From: Ferdinandcohnia sp036962685
Lineage (GTDB): Bacteria > Bacillota > Bacilli > Bacillales > Bacillaceae_L
Assembly: GCF_036962685.1 (NCBI RefSeq)
Contig: NZ_JBALOP010000002.1
Coordinates: 124,001-188,000, forward strand
Length of the DNA: 64,000 nt
Direction: 5' to 3'
Shown: one piece after another, positions 25,309 through 35,000 of the stretch
Numbering within the stretch: position 1 is the first letter of the stretch
Layout of the letters: each line of letters begins with the position of its first letter
Position numbers and translations under genes: made by a program
Notes under the pieces: generated by a model
What the model saw: only the letters and a program-made list of their open reading frames with translations
Database searches by the model: none
What the model was told of the DNA's origin: nothing

Positions 25309-26191
25309 AGAGCATCAGCAAAATGACCGAATTGATAAAATTGTCTCTGCCTTTAATTCAGAATGGTCAAGAACTCTAGTTCAGTCCTGGATTAAGGATG
25401 GAAACATTACGGTTAATGGGAATAAAATAAAACCCAATTTTAAAGGTAATCTTGGAGACAAAATTCAAATTGTCATTCCAGAGCCGGAACCACTTGATGT
25501 TGTCCCGGAAGAAATGAATTTAGATATTTATTATGAAGATGCAGACGTTCTAGTGGTTAATAAACCAAAAGGAATGGTCGTGCATCCTGCGCCTGGTCAT
25601 TTGAATGGTACACTTGTAAATGGTCTAATGGCCCATTGCAAGGATTTATCTGGAATCAATGGAGTTCTTCGCCCGGGGATTGTCCATCGAATCGATAAAG
25701 ATACTTCAGGTCTGCTAATGGTTGCGAAAAATGACGTGGCCCACGAATCTTTAGTAAATCAATTGGTTGAAAAATCAGTTACTCGTAAATATAAAGCAAT
25801 CGTCCATGGCGTTATACCACATGACCAAGGTACAATCGATGCACCAATTGGGAGAGATAAAAAGGACCGTCAAAGCATGACAGTTACGGATGAGAACAGT
25901 AAAGTAGCTGTCACTCATTTTAATGTGTTAGAGCGATTTAAGGATTTTACCTTTATTGAATGTCAGCTTGAAACAGGAAGAACGCATCAAATACGTGTTC
26001 ATATGAAATATATTGGTTATCCACTAGCTGGTGATCCAAAGTACGGGCCAAAGAAAACATTGGATTTAGGTGGACAAGCATTACATGCAGGGCTGTTAGG
26101 CTTTGTGCACCCCAGAACGAATGAGTATCTTGAATTTGAAGCACCACTTCCTGCATATTTTGAGGAGCTTCTTGAAAAACTTCGGCATTAA
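25283..26191 (+). CDS. ylyB: YlyB, RluD-family 23S rRNA pseudouridine synthase
   Basis: This RluA/RluD-family pseudouridine synthase modifies large-subunit rRNA. An N-terminal S4 domain (about residues 12-75, ending INGNKIKPNFK-like; here ITVNGNKIKPN) precedes the catalytic domain. The catalytic Asp is in GIVHRIDKDTSGL, and LETGRTHQIRVH is the family signature. The product is 302 residues. The gene starts inside lspA. The pyr promoter begins 19 bases after its stop. Confidence 0.95.
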   Translation: MNQFELTIKEHQQNDRIDKIVSAFNSEWSRTLVQSWIKDGNITVNGNKIKPNFKGNLGDKIQIVIPEPEPLDVVPEEMNLDIYYEDADVLVVNKPKGMVVHPAPGHLNGTLVNGLMAHCKDLSGINGVLRPGIVHRIDKDTSGLLMVAKNDVAHESLVNQLVEKSVTRKYKAIVHGVIPHDQGTIDAPIGRDKKDRQSMTVTDENSKVAVTHFNVLERFKDFTFIECQLETGRTHQIRVHMKYIGYPLAGDPKYGPKKTLDLGGQALHAGLLGFVHPRTNEYLEFEAPLPAYFEELLEKLRH

Positions 26192-26209
26192 AATTTTGTC
26201 ATAAAAGGA

Positions 26210-26238
26210 TTGACAAAATTCGATATGCACCGTAAAAT
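26210..26238 (+). promoter_or_regulatory. SigA-type promoter of the pyr operon
   Basis: A consensus -35 TTGACA (26210-26215) and a TAAAAT -10 (26233-26238) are 17 bases apart, just before the first PyrR attenuator. Confidence 0.85.
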
Positions 26239-26265
26239 AAACTTAATTAAATGAGCCCCTTTAAA

Positions 26266-26370
26266 ATCAGTCCCGTGAGGCTGAGAAGGAAACGGAAAAA
26301 TACATTGGGATATCTATATCCTCATGTGTTAAAAACCTATGTCCTCTCACTAACGGTGAGAGGACTTTTT
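26266..26370 (+). promoter_or_regulatory. PyrR attenuator 1 (pyrR leader)
   Basis: The conserved PyrR-binding loop appears as AGTCCCGTGAGGCT (26269-26282). The terminator is GTCCTCTCAC/GTGAGAGGAC with a five-base loop and T5 (26341-26370). In Bacillus, UMP-bound PyrR stabilises the anti-antiterminator so that the terminator forms. Confidence 0.93.
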
Positions 26371-26409
26371 CGTTACAAGGGAGTTATCAATGTTAGTGAG
26401 GTGTAACAT

Positions 26410-26958
26410 ATGGCTGAAACAGAAAAAGCAGTAGTACTAGACAATCAGGCAATTAGGAGAGCATTAACAAGAGTAGCTCACGAAATCATTGAAAAAAATA
26501 AAGGTATCGAGGATTGTGTGATCGTTGGGATCAAAACAAGAGGAATTTACTTAGCCAAGCGCATCGCAAGTCGAATTGAACAAATTGAAGGTAAAAAGAT
26601 CGCTATCGGTGAACTTGATATCACTTTATACCGGGATGATTTAACAACAAAAACAGCAGATCAAGAACCAATTGTAAAAGGATCTGATATCCCAGTCGAT
26701 ATCACCAATAAAAAAGTCATCCTTGTTGATGATGTATTATTCACTGGGAGAACAGTTAGAGCAGCATTAGATGCCCTAATTGACATTGGACGGCCAGCGC
26801 AGATCCAATTAGCGGTTTTAATTGATAGGGGTCATCGTGAGTTCCCAATTCGAGCTGATTATGTTGGAAAAAATATTCCAACAGCCAACTCTGAAAAAAT
26901 TGTGGTGGAACTAGAAGAAATTGATAAAACAGATCAAGTAACGATTCATAAAAAATAA
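26410..26958 (+). CDS. pyrR: PyrR, pyr attenuation regulator and uracil phosphoribosyltransferase
   Basis: PyrR binds UMP or UTP and pyr leader RNA to cause termination, and it has uracil phosphoribosyltransferase activity. The product is 182 residues. The PRPP-binding motif VILVDDVLFTGRT is at about residues 103-115, and the N-terminal IVGIKTRGIYLA segment is typical. Its own leader holds attenuator 1, so it is autoregulated. A family B repeat begins within ten bases of the stop. Confidence 0.97.
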   Translation: MAETEKAVVLDNQAIRRALTRVAHEIIEKNKGIEDCVIVGIKTRGIYLAKRIASRIEQIEGKKIAIGELDITLYRDDLTTKTADQEPIVKGSDIPVDITNKKVILVDDVLFTGRTVRAALDALIDIGRPAQIQLAVLIDRGHREFPIRADYVGKNIPTANSEKIVVELEEIDKTDQVTIHKK

Positions 26959-26964
26959 AACGAA

Positions 26965-27138
26965 ATGCGTAAGTGCCTTGATCAGAAACGAGAAAACTGG
27001 CCGACTAAAGTCGCCACGTCCTGTGGCAACGTCGGCACTAGCACGTCCTGTGCGTCAAGGACTCCGACAATAGAAGCGTCCTTTGCTTCTGAAGGAGGAG
27101 TTGAAGTTTCTCGAGTTTCTAGGCGCTGAAGCTAGACA
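26965..27138 (-). repeat. Family B repeat, long form, copy B4 (inverted)
   Basis: Read on the minus strand it begins TGTCTAGCT (27138 leftwards) like the other copies and ends near GGCACTTACGC. On the + strand it contains GCCGAC/GTCGGC (27000-27005, 27031-27036) around GCCACgtcctGTGGC, then GCACgtcctGTGC (27041-27053). This module is shared with family A. A second inverted pair, GAAGCG...TGCTTC, lies at 27070-27090. The copy lies between pyrR and attenuator 2 in the pyr transcript. Confidence 0.85.
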
Positions 27139-27156
27139 AATAAATACCCTTTAATT

Positions 27157-27250
27157 GTAGTCCAGAGAGGCTAACAAAGGGGTAACATTCCTTCTCAACT
27201 CGAAAGGGATTTGTGTACCTCTTTGTGTAAAAAACACAAAGATTTTTTTG
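27157..27250 (+). promoter_or_regulatory. PyrR attenuator 2 (pyrR-pyrP)
   Basis: PyrR-binding loop AGTCCAGAGAGGCT (27159-27172) matches the consensus fully. The terminator is CTTTGTGT/ACACAAAG with a T7 tract (27221-27248). Confidence 0.93.
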
Positions 27251-27285
27251 TTTTGGGTATGTTAAAAATGAGGAGGAAAAAGGTA

Positions 27286-28599
27286 ATGAATGATAGCCAA
27301 AAGGTTGTTTTAGGCATAAAAGAAAAACCATCAGCAGGTCTCTTCGCAATACTTAGCCTGCAGCATTTATTTGCAATGTTCGGCGCAACGATACTTGTAC
27401 CGTATCTAGTGGGAATTAGTCCAGGAGTGGCTCTTATCTCCAGTGGGTTAGGTACCCTAGCATTTCTTCTTATTACGAAGGGGCAGGTCCCTGCATACTT
27501 AGGGTCATCCTTTGCTTTCATCATTCCGCTTCAAACAGCAATTGCAGCCGATGGTCCAGGTGCTGCAATGATGGCAAGCTTACTTGCAGGTTTAGTATAT
27601 GGAATTGTGGCCCTAATCATTAAAGCAACAGGACATAAATGGCTTGTACGAATCCTCCCACCTGTAGTAGTTGGTCCGGTCATCATCGTAATCGGTCTAA
27701 GCCTAGCAGGAACAGCAGTAGGAATGGCAATGAATGATGCAAGTGGTGCATACAGCCTTCAGCATTTTTCAGTGGCATTAGTAACATTAGCCATCGTGAT
27801 TATTGCGACAATTTTCTTTAAAGGTTTCTTCAATCTAATTCCAGTTTTAATCGGAATTATTGGTGGATATGTATATGCATTAACCATCGGATTAGTTGAT
27901 TTTTCAGGAGTTAAACAAGCAAAGTTTATTGAAATGCCAGATTTTATTATCCCGTTTGTTTCATACACACCACATTTCTCAATGGACATGATTGCCTTAA
28001 TCGTTCCAGTAGCGGTTGTAACCTTATCAGAGCATATCGGACACCAAATGGTATTAAGTAAAGTTGTACAAAAAGATTTGATTAAACAGCCAGGTTTACA
28101 TCGTTCTATTATGGGAGATGGAGTTGCAACGATGATAGCATCCCTACTGGGTGGTCCACCAAATACTACGTATGGAGAAAACATTGGCGTCCTAGCCATC
28201 ACTCGAGTATTCAGTGTATATGTAATCGGTGGTGCAGCGGTTGTCGCAATTTTCTTCGGCTTTAGTGGAACAATCAATGCTTTAATTAGCTCGATTCCAA
28301 CCCCGGTTATGGGTGGGGTTTCCATCCTTCTCTTCGGAATTATTGCTTCATCTGGTTTACGGATGTTAGTGGATAGCAAGGTTGATCTTGGAGATAACAG
28401 AAACTTGGTTATATCATCCGTCATCCTTGTGGTTGGAATTGGTGGAGCCTTCATTAAGGTGGTAGGCTTTGAAATCCACGGCATGGCCCTAGCTGCAATC
28501 ATTGGTGTTTTACTAAACATCATACTTCCAGGCGGAGAAGTGAGTGAAGACGAAGATATATATGAGACTCATCTTGAGGATGATAACTCAGTTGCATAG
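27286..28599 (+). CDS. pyrP: PyrP, uracil permease
   Basis: PyrP is a proton-coupled uracil transporter of the NCS2/NAT family. From the ATG at 27286 (GAGGAGG upstream) it is 437 residues, close to B. subtilis PyrP. It has about 12-14 hydrophobic segments. The motifs LQHLFAMFGATILVP, SEHIGHQ and TTYGENIGV are family signatures. It is the second cistron of the operon and is controlled by attenuator 2. An in-frame start upstream lies within the terminator and is not credible. Confidence 0.95.
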   Translation: MNDSQKVVLGIKEKPSAGLFAILSLQHLFAMFGATILVPYLVGISPGVALISSGLGTLAFLLITKGQVPAYLGSSFAFIIPLQTAIAADGPGAAMMASLLAGLVYGIVALIIKATGHKWLVRILPPVVVGPVIIVIGLSLAGTAVGMAMNDASGAYSLQHFSVALVTLAIVIIATIFFKGFFNLIPVLIGIIGGYVYALTIGLVDFSGVKQAKFIEMPDFIIPFVSYTPHFSMDMIALIVPVAVVTLSEHIGHQMVLSKVVQKDLIKQPGLHRSIMGDGVATMIASLLGGPPNTTYGENIGVLAITRVFSVYVIGGAAVVAIFFGFSGTINALISSIPTPVMGGVSILLFGIIASSGLRMLVDSKVDLGDNRNLVISSVILVVGIGGAFIKVVGFEIHGMALAAIIGVLLNIILPGGEVSEDEDIYETHLEDDNSVA

Positions 28600-28611
28600 T
28601 GCAACACCTTT

Positions 28612-28733
28612 TAAAGTGACCCAGAGAGGTTATTAAGGGTGTAAGGTTCTGACGATGAAGGGGTGCAGTGTACCCATTCTTATCAAAACCATGTTTTTAC
28701 ACCCTTACCTAAAGAAGGTAAGGGTGTTTTTTA
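28612..28733 (+). promoter_or_regulatory. PyrR attenuator 3 (pyrP-pyrB)
   Basis: The binding loop GACCCAGAGAGGTT (28618-28631) fits the PyrR consensus. The terminator ACACCCTTACC/GGTAAGGGTGT is followed by TTTTTT (28699-28733). Confidence 0.93.
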
Positions 28734-28751
28734 ATTGAAGGAGGAGGGGAA

Positions 28752-29660
28752 ATGAAAATGAATCATTTACTTACAATGACCGAGTTGAGTATTGAAGACA
28801 TTGACCGGATTCTTTTTGAAGCAAGTTTATTTGCGGAAGGGAGCCAATGGAAGGTTGAAAAACAAACATTTATAGCCAATCTTTTCTTTGAGCCGAGTAC
28901 TCGCACACGCTTTAGCTTTGAGGTAGCTGAAAAAAGATTAGGTGCTGACATCTTGAACCTAGAAGCTATGACTTCAAGTGTTCAAAAAGGAGAAAGTCTT
29001 TATGACACTGTAAAGACTCTTCAATCAATCGGTGCAAATGCAGTCGTGATTCGCCACCCAATGGATGAATTTTTCAATGAACTAAAAGATGGAATACATA
29101 TACCAATCATTAATGCGGGTGATGGATGTGGTAACCATCCTACACAATCTCTCCTCGATTTATTAACCATTAAACAAGAGTTTAATAGTTTCAAAGATTT
29201 AAATGTGTTAATCGTCGGTGATATTCGCCATAGTAGGGTAGCACGATCGAACGCACAAAGCCTAACAAGAATGGGTGCAAACGTCCATTTTTCAGCACCT
29301 TTAGAATGGCAAGATCAAACAACCCCATATGGGATGTTTGTTGACCTTGATAAAGGGCTTGCAGAAGCGGATGTCGTCATGCTTCTCCGTATTCAACATG
29401 AACGTCATAAATTTTCGATGGATTTAACGAAAGAAGAATACCATGAGCAATACGGCTTAACGATTCAAAGAGGCAAAAACATGAAAAATGGAAGCATTAT
29501 TATGCATCCAGCCCCAATTAACCGGGGTGTTGAAATGGCAAGTGAATTAGTCGAAGCAGAAAATTCTAGAATTTTTAAACAGATGGAAAATGGTGTATTT
29601 GTTAGAATGGCAGTACTTAAAAGGGTTTTACAACAGGTAGAAGGAGGAATTTTAATATGA
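28752..29660 (+). CDS. pyrB: PyrB, aspartate carbamoyltransferase catalytic chain
   Basis: PyrB joins carbamoyl phosphate and aspartate, the first committed step of UMP synthesis. The product is 302 residues from ATG 28752, or 300 from ATG 28758; both have usable GGAGG spacing. Carbamoyl-phosphate motif FEPSTRTRFSFE, the IRHP segment and aspartate-site LLRIQHERH are present. No pyrI regulatory chain is found, as in Bacillus. The 3' end overlaps pyrC by four bases. Confidence 0.96.
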   Translation: MKMNHLLTMTELSIEDIDRILFEASLFAEGSQWKVEKQTFIANLFFEPSTRTRFSFEVAEKRLGADILNLEAMTSSVQKGESLYDTVKTLQSIGANAVVIRHPMDEFFNELKDGIHIPIINAGDGCGNHPTQSLLDLLTIKQEFNSFKDLNVLIVGDIRHSRVARSNAQSLTRMGANVHFSAPLEWQDQTTPYGMFVDLDKGLAEADVVMLLRIQHERHKFSMDLTKEEYHEQYGLTIQRGKNMKNGSIIMHPAPINRGVEMASELVEAENSRIFKQMENGVFVRMAVLKRVLQQVEGGILI

Positions 29661-30943
29661 GCACATTACTAAAAAATGCAAAAATTCTTAATGAACATGG
29701 TGAACTAATAGCTGCAGATATCAAAATTACGGATGGTTTAATTGAAGCTGTTGGAACAAATCTAGACCAAAGCAATTGTGAGGTAATTGATGTAGAAGGA
29801 ATGTTTGTATCAGCAGGACTTGTTGATGTCCATGTCCACCTTCGAGAGCCTGGGGGAGAACATAAAGAAACCATTGAGACGGGTAGCCTTGCAGCTGCAA
29901 AGGGCGGATTTACAACAATTGCAGCCATGCCAAATACAAGACCTGTTCCAGATACAGTCGAGCAAATGAATTGGCTTCAACAGAGAATCAAGGATACGGC
30001 TCATGTTCATGTCCTTCCATATGCGTCGATCTCCATTCGAGAGCTAGGCGAGGAGCTCACAGATATGAAAGGATTAAAGGAAGCAGGGGCATTCGCATTT
30101 ACAGACGACGGTGTTGGAATTCAATCAGCGGGAATGATGCTTGAAGCAATGAAGCAAGCGGCAGCAATTGATATGCCTATCGTGGCTCATTGCGAAGAAA
30201 ATACTCTCATTAATAAAGGTGCTGTTCATGAGGGTGAATTCTCGAAAAAGCATGGAATCAATGGAATTCCTTCTGTATGTGAATCTGTACATATTGCAAG
30301 GGATGTTTTATTAGCTGAAGCCACTGGCTGTCACTATCATGTGTGTCACGTAAGTACAAAGGAATCAGTGCGTGTCATTAGAGATGCAAAGCGTGCGGGT
30401 ATTCATGTAACAGCTGAGGTTACTCCACATCATTTACTACTATGTGATGAAGACATTCCAAGCCTAGACACAAATTATAAAATGAATCCTCCATTACGTG
30501 GAAAAGAGGATTTAGAAGCACTTATTGAAGGACTTCTCGATGGAACAATTGATTTTATCGCAACCGATCACGCTCCACATGCAAGTGAGGAAAAGGCTCA
30601 AGGGATGGCCTTGGCGCCATTTGGAATCGTTGGCTTAGAGACAGCTTTCCCACTTCTTTATACTCATTTTGTAGAGACGAATAAAATCACATTAAAGCAA
30701 TTAGTAGACTTTTTAACTAGCAAACCTGCAAACACATTTAAGCTCCCATTTGGAAGCTTAGAGATTGGCAAAAATGCCGATTTAACTGTTATTGATTTAG
30801 AAGCAAAAGAAACAATCAATCCAGAAAACTTCGTATCCAAAGGAAAAAACACACCATTTGTTAGCTGGGAATGTAAAGGCTGGCCAGTCATGACACTCGT
30901 AAATGGCAGCATTGTATGGCAGAAAGGAAGTGTTCTAGCATGA
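29657..30943 (+). CDS. pyrC: PyrC, dihydroorotase
   Basis: PyrC cyclises carbamoyl aspartate to dihydroorotate. The product is 428 residues, a type I (class III-like) dihydroorotase of the amidohydrolase superfamily. Zinc ligands are in DVHVHLREPG, and the catalytic Asp is in IATDHAPH. HCEEN and HVCHVS provide further His ligands. The gene overlaps pyrB and pyrAA by four bases (ATGA), so translation is coupled. Confidence 0.96.
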   Translation: MSTLLKNAKILNEHGELIAADIKITDGLIEAVGTNLDQSNCEVIDVEGMFVSAGLVDVHVHLREPGGEHKETIETGSLAAAKGGFTTIAAMPNTRPVPDTVEQMNWLQQRIKDTAHVHVLPYASISIRELGEELTDMKGLKEAGAFAFTDDGVGIQSAGMMLEAMKQAAAIDMPIVAHCEENTLINKGAVHEGEFSKKHGINGIPSVCESVHIARDVLLAEATGCHYHVCHVSTKESVRVIRDAKRAGIHVTAEVTPHHLLLCDEDIPSLDTNYKMNPPLRGKEDLEALIEGLLDGTIDFIATDHAPHASEEKAQGMALAPFGIVGLETAFPLLYTHFVETNKITLKQLVDFLTSKPANTFKLPFGSLEIGKNADLTVIDLEAKETINPENFVSKGKNTPFVSWECKGWPVMTLVNGSIVWQKGSVLA

Positions 30944-32040
30944 AGCGACAACTGATTTTAGAAGATGGAACAGTTTTTATCGGAGAAGGCTTTGGGAGCA
31001 CTACAGACAATATAGGTGAGGTTATTTTTAATACAGGAATGACAGGATATCAAGAAATCATATCGGATCCATCAAACTGTGGTCACATTGTCACATTAAC
31101 ATACCCACTAATTGGAAACTACGGAATTAACAGAGATGATTTTGAATCAATTAATCCGAAAATTAGCGGACTTATCGTGAATGAGGTTTGTGACCACCCA
31201 TCAAATTTTAGAAGTCAATTTAGTCTTGACGACTATTTTAAATCAAAAGTCATTCCAGGTCTTTCAGGAATCGATACGAGGAAGCTTACAAGAAAAATCC
31301 GCCAACATGGCACATTAAAGGGTGCAATTTGCGGTATGGATGTTCATGTAAATGATGTTGTTAACCAACTAAACAGCATGACTTTACCAACAGACCAAGT
31401 GAAACAAGTTTCTACATCTAGCCCATACCCAAGTCCAGGAAGAGGACATCGTATCGTTCTTGTTGATTTCGGAATGAAGCATAGTATCTTACACGAATTA
31501 AATAAACGTGACTGTGATGTCGTTGTTGTTCCGTACAATACAACAGCAGATGAAATACTTCGTTTGAGCCCAGACGGCATTGTATTAAGTAATGGACCTG
31601 GAGATCCAAAGGATGTTCCAGAAGCAAGTGAGATGATTAAAGGAGTTCTTGGAAAGGTACCATTATTCGGAGTGTGCCTAGGACACCAATTATTTGCCTT
31701 AGCAAATGGCGCAGAAACCGAAAAGATGAAATTTGGACATCGAGGCGCAAATCATCCTGTAAAGGACTTGAAAACAGGTAAAATTGCGATTACTTCTCAA
31801 AACCACGGCTATACAGTGAATAAAGAATCTTTAGCAAAAACAAAGCTTGAAGTTACACATATTGCCCTAAATGATGACACGGTAGAGGGAATTCGTCATT
31901 TAGAATATCCAGCATTTACTGTTCAATTCCATCCAGAGGCTTCCTCAGGCCCGGACGATGCAAATAGCTTATTTAACGACTTTTTACAGCTGATTGAAAA
32001 CTTCAAGAAAGAAGGCGAAGAGCTATGCCAAAACGCTTAG
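30940..32040 (+). CDS. pyrAA: PyrAA, carbamoyl-phosphate synthase small (glutaminase) subunit
   Basis: PyrAA hydrolyses glutamine and passes ammonia to PyrAB. From the ATG at 30940 it is 366 residues. The N-terminal CPSase small-chain domain includes FNTGMTGYQEI. The class I amidotransferase domain has the nucleophile in FGVCLGHQL and the His-Glu pair in QFHPEAS. Start and stop overlap pyrC and pyrAB. It is the pyrimidine-specific copy, judging by the operon. Confidence 0.96.
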   Translation: MKRQLILEDGTVFIGEGFGSTTDNIGEVIFNTGMTGYQEIISDPSNCGHIVTLTYPLIGNYGINRDDFESINPKISGLIVNEVCDHPSNFRSQFSLDDYFKSKVIPGLSGIDTRKLTRKIRQHGTLKGAICGMDVHVNDVVNQLNSMTLPTDQVKQVSTSSPYPSPGRGHRIVLVDFGMKHSILHELNKRDCDVVVVPYNTTADEILRLSPDGIVLSNGPGDPKDVPEASEMIKGVLGKVPLFGVCLGHQLFALANGAETEKMKFGHRGANHPVKDLKTGKIAITSQNHGYTVNKESLAKTKLEVTHIALNDDTVEGIRHLEYPAFTVQFHPEASSGPDDANSLFNDFLQLIENFKKEGEELCQNA

Positions 32041-35000
32041 ACATTAACAGTATATTAGTAATCGGATCTGGTCCAATTGTCATTGGGCAGGCGGCTGAAT
32101 TTGATTATGCGGGGACTCAAGCCTGCCTCTCCTTGAAAGAAGAGGGTTACCGAGTAATTTTAGTTAACTCAAACCCTGCAACCATAATGACAGATGTAGA
32201 AATTGCAGACAAAGTCTATATTGAGCCAATAACATTAGAATTTGTAAGCAAAATCATTCGCAAAGAAAGACCGGATGCGATTCTACCAACACTTGGTGGG
32301 CAAACTGGATTAAATATGGCAGTTGAGCTTTCAAAGTCAGGTATTCTAGAAGAATGTGGAGTTGAAGTCCTTGGAACGACCCTTTCTGCCATTGAACAAG
32401 CAGAAGACCGCGATTTATTCCGAAGCTTAATGAATGAACTAAATGAGCCTGTACCAGACAGTGACATTATCCATAACTTAGAAGAAGCATACAGCTTTGT
32501 TGAAAGAGTAGGCTACCCAGTTATCGTAAGACCAGCGTTCACGCTTGGCGGAACTGGTGGTGGAATTTGTAACAATGAAGAAGAATTAATTGAAATCGTA
32601 ACAAGTGGTTTAAAAAATAGCCCGGTAACACAATGCTTACTGGAAAAAAGTATCGCAGGATTCAAGGAAATCGAATTTGAAGTAATGCGAGACTCTGCGG
32701 ATAATGCAATTGTTGTATGCAGCATGGAAAATGTGGACCCAGTAGGTATCCATACGGGTGACTCAATCGTAGTGGCACCATGCCAAACCTTAACTGATCG
32801 TGAATACCAATTATTAAGACATACATCCTTAAAAATTATTCGTGCACTCGGAATTGAAGGCGGCTGTAATGTTCAGTTAGCACTTGATCCATATAGCTTT
32901 ACTTACTATATTATTGAAGTTAACCCACGTGTAAGCCGTTCCTCTGCCTTAGCATCAAAAGCAACTGGTTACCCAATTGCAAAGCTTGCGGCAAAAATTG
33001 CAGTTGGTTTGACTTTAGATGAAATGAAAAATCCTGTTACAGGTACAACATATGCAGCGTTTGAACCTACAATCGACTATATTGTTACAAAAATTCCACG
33101 TTGGCCATTTGATAAATTCGAGTCTGCAAACCGCCGACTAGGAACACAAATGAAAGCAACTGGCGAAGTCATGGCAATTGGCCGTAATTTTGAAGAATCT
33201 ATTTTAAAAGCCGTTCGTTCCCTTGAGGCAAATGTAACGCATATTGAGCTTGAAGATGCAGCAAATGCCGAGCTTGCTACTATTGAAAAGAGAATACGCA
33301 AAGCTGGAGATGAACGTCTATTCTATCTTGCTGAAGCAATTAGACGCGGCATCACAATCCAGCAAATTCACCAATGGTGTGAAATAGATTTATTCTTCCT
33401 GCAAAAGTTTGAAAATATTATTAAGCTTGAAGACACTTTACGCCAAAATGTTGGTGATCTGGAAACATTACTACTTGCGAAAAAGAGAGGATTCGCCGAT
33501 TCCATCATCGCGAAGCTTTGGAATACAACAGAAATTGAAATTTATGAAACCCGAAAACAAGAAGGAATTGTTCCAGTCTATAAAATGGTCGATACATGTG
33601 CAGCTGAATTTGAATCAGCAACACCTTATTACTACGGAACATTTGCTGACGAAAATGAATCAATCGTAACGGACCGTAAAAGCGTGATTGTTCTCGGTTC
33701 AGGTCCAATCCGGATTGGACAGGGAGTGGAGTTCGATTATGCGACTGTTCACTCTGTTTGGGCGATTAACCAAGCGGGTTATGAAGCAATCATCATCAAC
33801 AACAACCCTGAAACAGTTTCAACAGACTTCAGCATTTCAGATAAGCTATATTTTGAGCCATTAACAATTGAAGATGTTATGCATATCGTCGATTTAGAAC
33901 AACCTGAGGGTGTGGTTGTCCAATTTGGTGGTCAAACAGCTATCAATCTAGCAAGTGCTTTATCTGAGCGAGGAGTAAAAATCCTAGGTACATCCTTAGA
34001 AGACTTAGACCGTGCTGAGAACAGAGATAAATTCGAGCAAACGGTTGTTTCGCTAGGTATCCCACAACCCAAAGGGAAAACCGCAACTTCAGTTAAAGAA
34101 GCAGTGGTAATTGCAGAATCAATAGGTTACCCAGTACTAGTCAGACCTTCTTATGTATTAGGTGGAAGAGCAATGGAGATTGTCTATCAAACAGAAGAGC
34201 TCCTTCATTATATGGAAAATGCCGTGAAAATCAATCCGCAGCATCCGGTCCTTATTGACCGCTATTTAACGGGTAAAGAAATTGAAGTAGATGCAATTTC
34301 AGATGGAGAAACAGTGTATATTCCAGGAATCATGGAACATATCGAACGTGCAGGAGTTCACTCAGGTGACTCAATTGCCGTATATCCTCCACAAACAATT
34401 ACTGAGCATGTAAAACAACAAATCATTGACCATACAATCGCACTTGCAAAAGGTTTAAACATTATCGGTCTATTGAACATCCAATTTGTTGTCTATAACG
34501 AAGAAGTGTTTGTAATTGAAGTAAACCCAAGGTCAAGCCGTACAGTACCATTTTTAAGTAAAATCACTGGCGTACCAATGGCGAACATTGCGACAAAGGT
34601 TATTCTCGGTCAATCTTTACCTTCATTAGGATATACAACAGGATTACACCCAGAAAGTGAAGGCGTGTATGTTAAGGTTCCTGTCTTCTCATTTGCGAAG
34701 CTTCGCAATGTGGACATTTCCCTAGGGCCTGAAATGAAATCGACAGGGGAAGTTATGGGGAAAGACTATACGTTAGAAAAAGCATTATACAAGGGGCTAG
34801 TAGCTTCAGGAATCTCGATTCCAAATTACGGCTCAGTGTTATTAACGGTAGCAGATAAAGACAAGGAAGAAGCTCTTGAAATTGCAAAACGCTTTGCTAC
34901 AATTGGCTATCAGCTTCTTGCAACAAGTGGAACTGCTAGCTACTTACAGAAGGCAAACATACCGGTTACGGTTGTAAATAAAATCGGATCAGAAACACCA

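Noticed and set aside
27759..28523. A 254-codon open frame on the minus strand across pyrP
   Set aside because: It is a codon-bias shadow of the well-supported permease gene, has no ribosome binding site, and its translation resembles no family.
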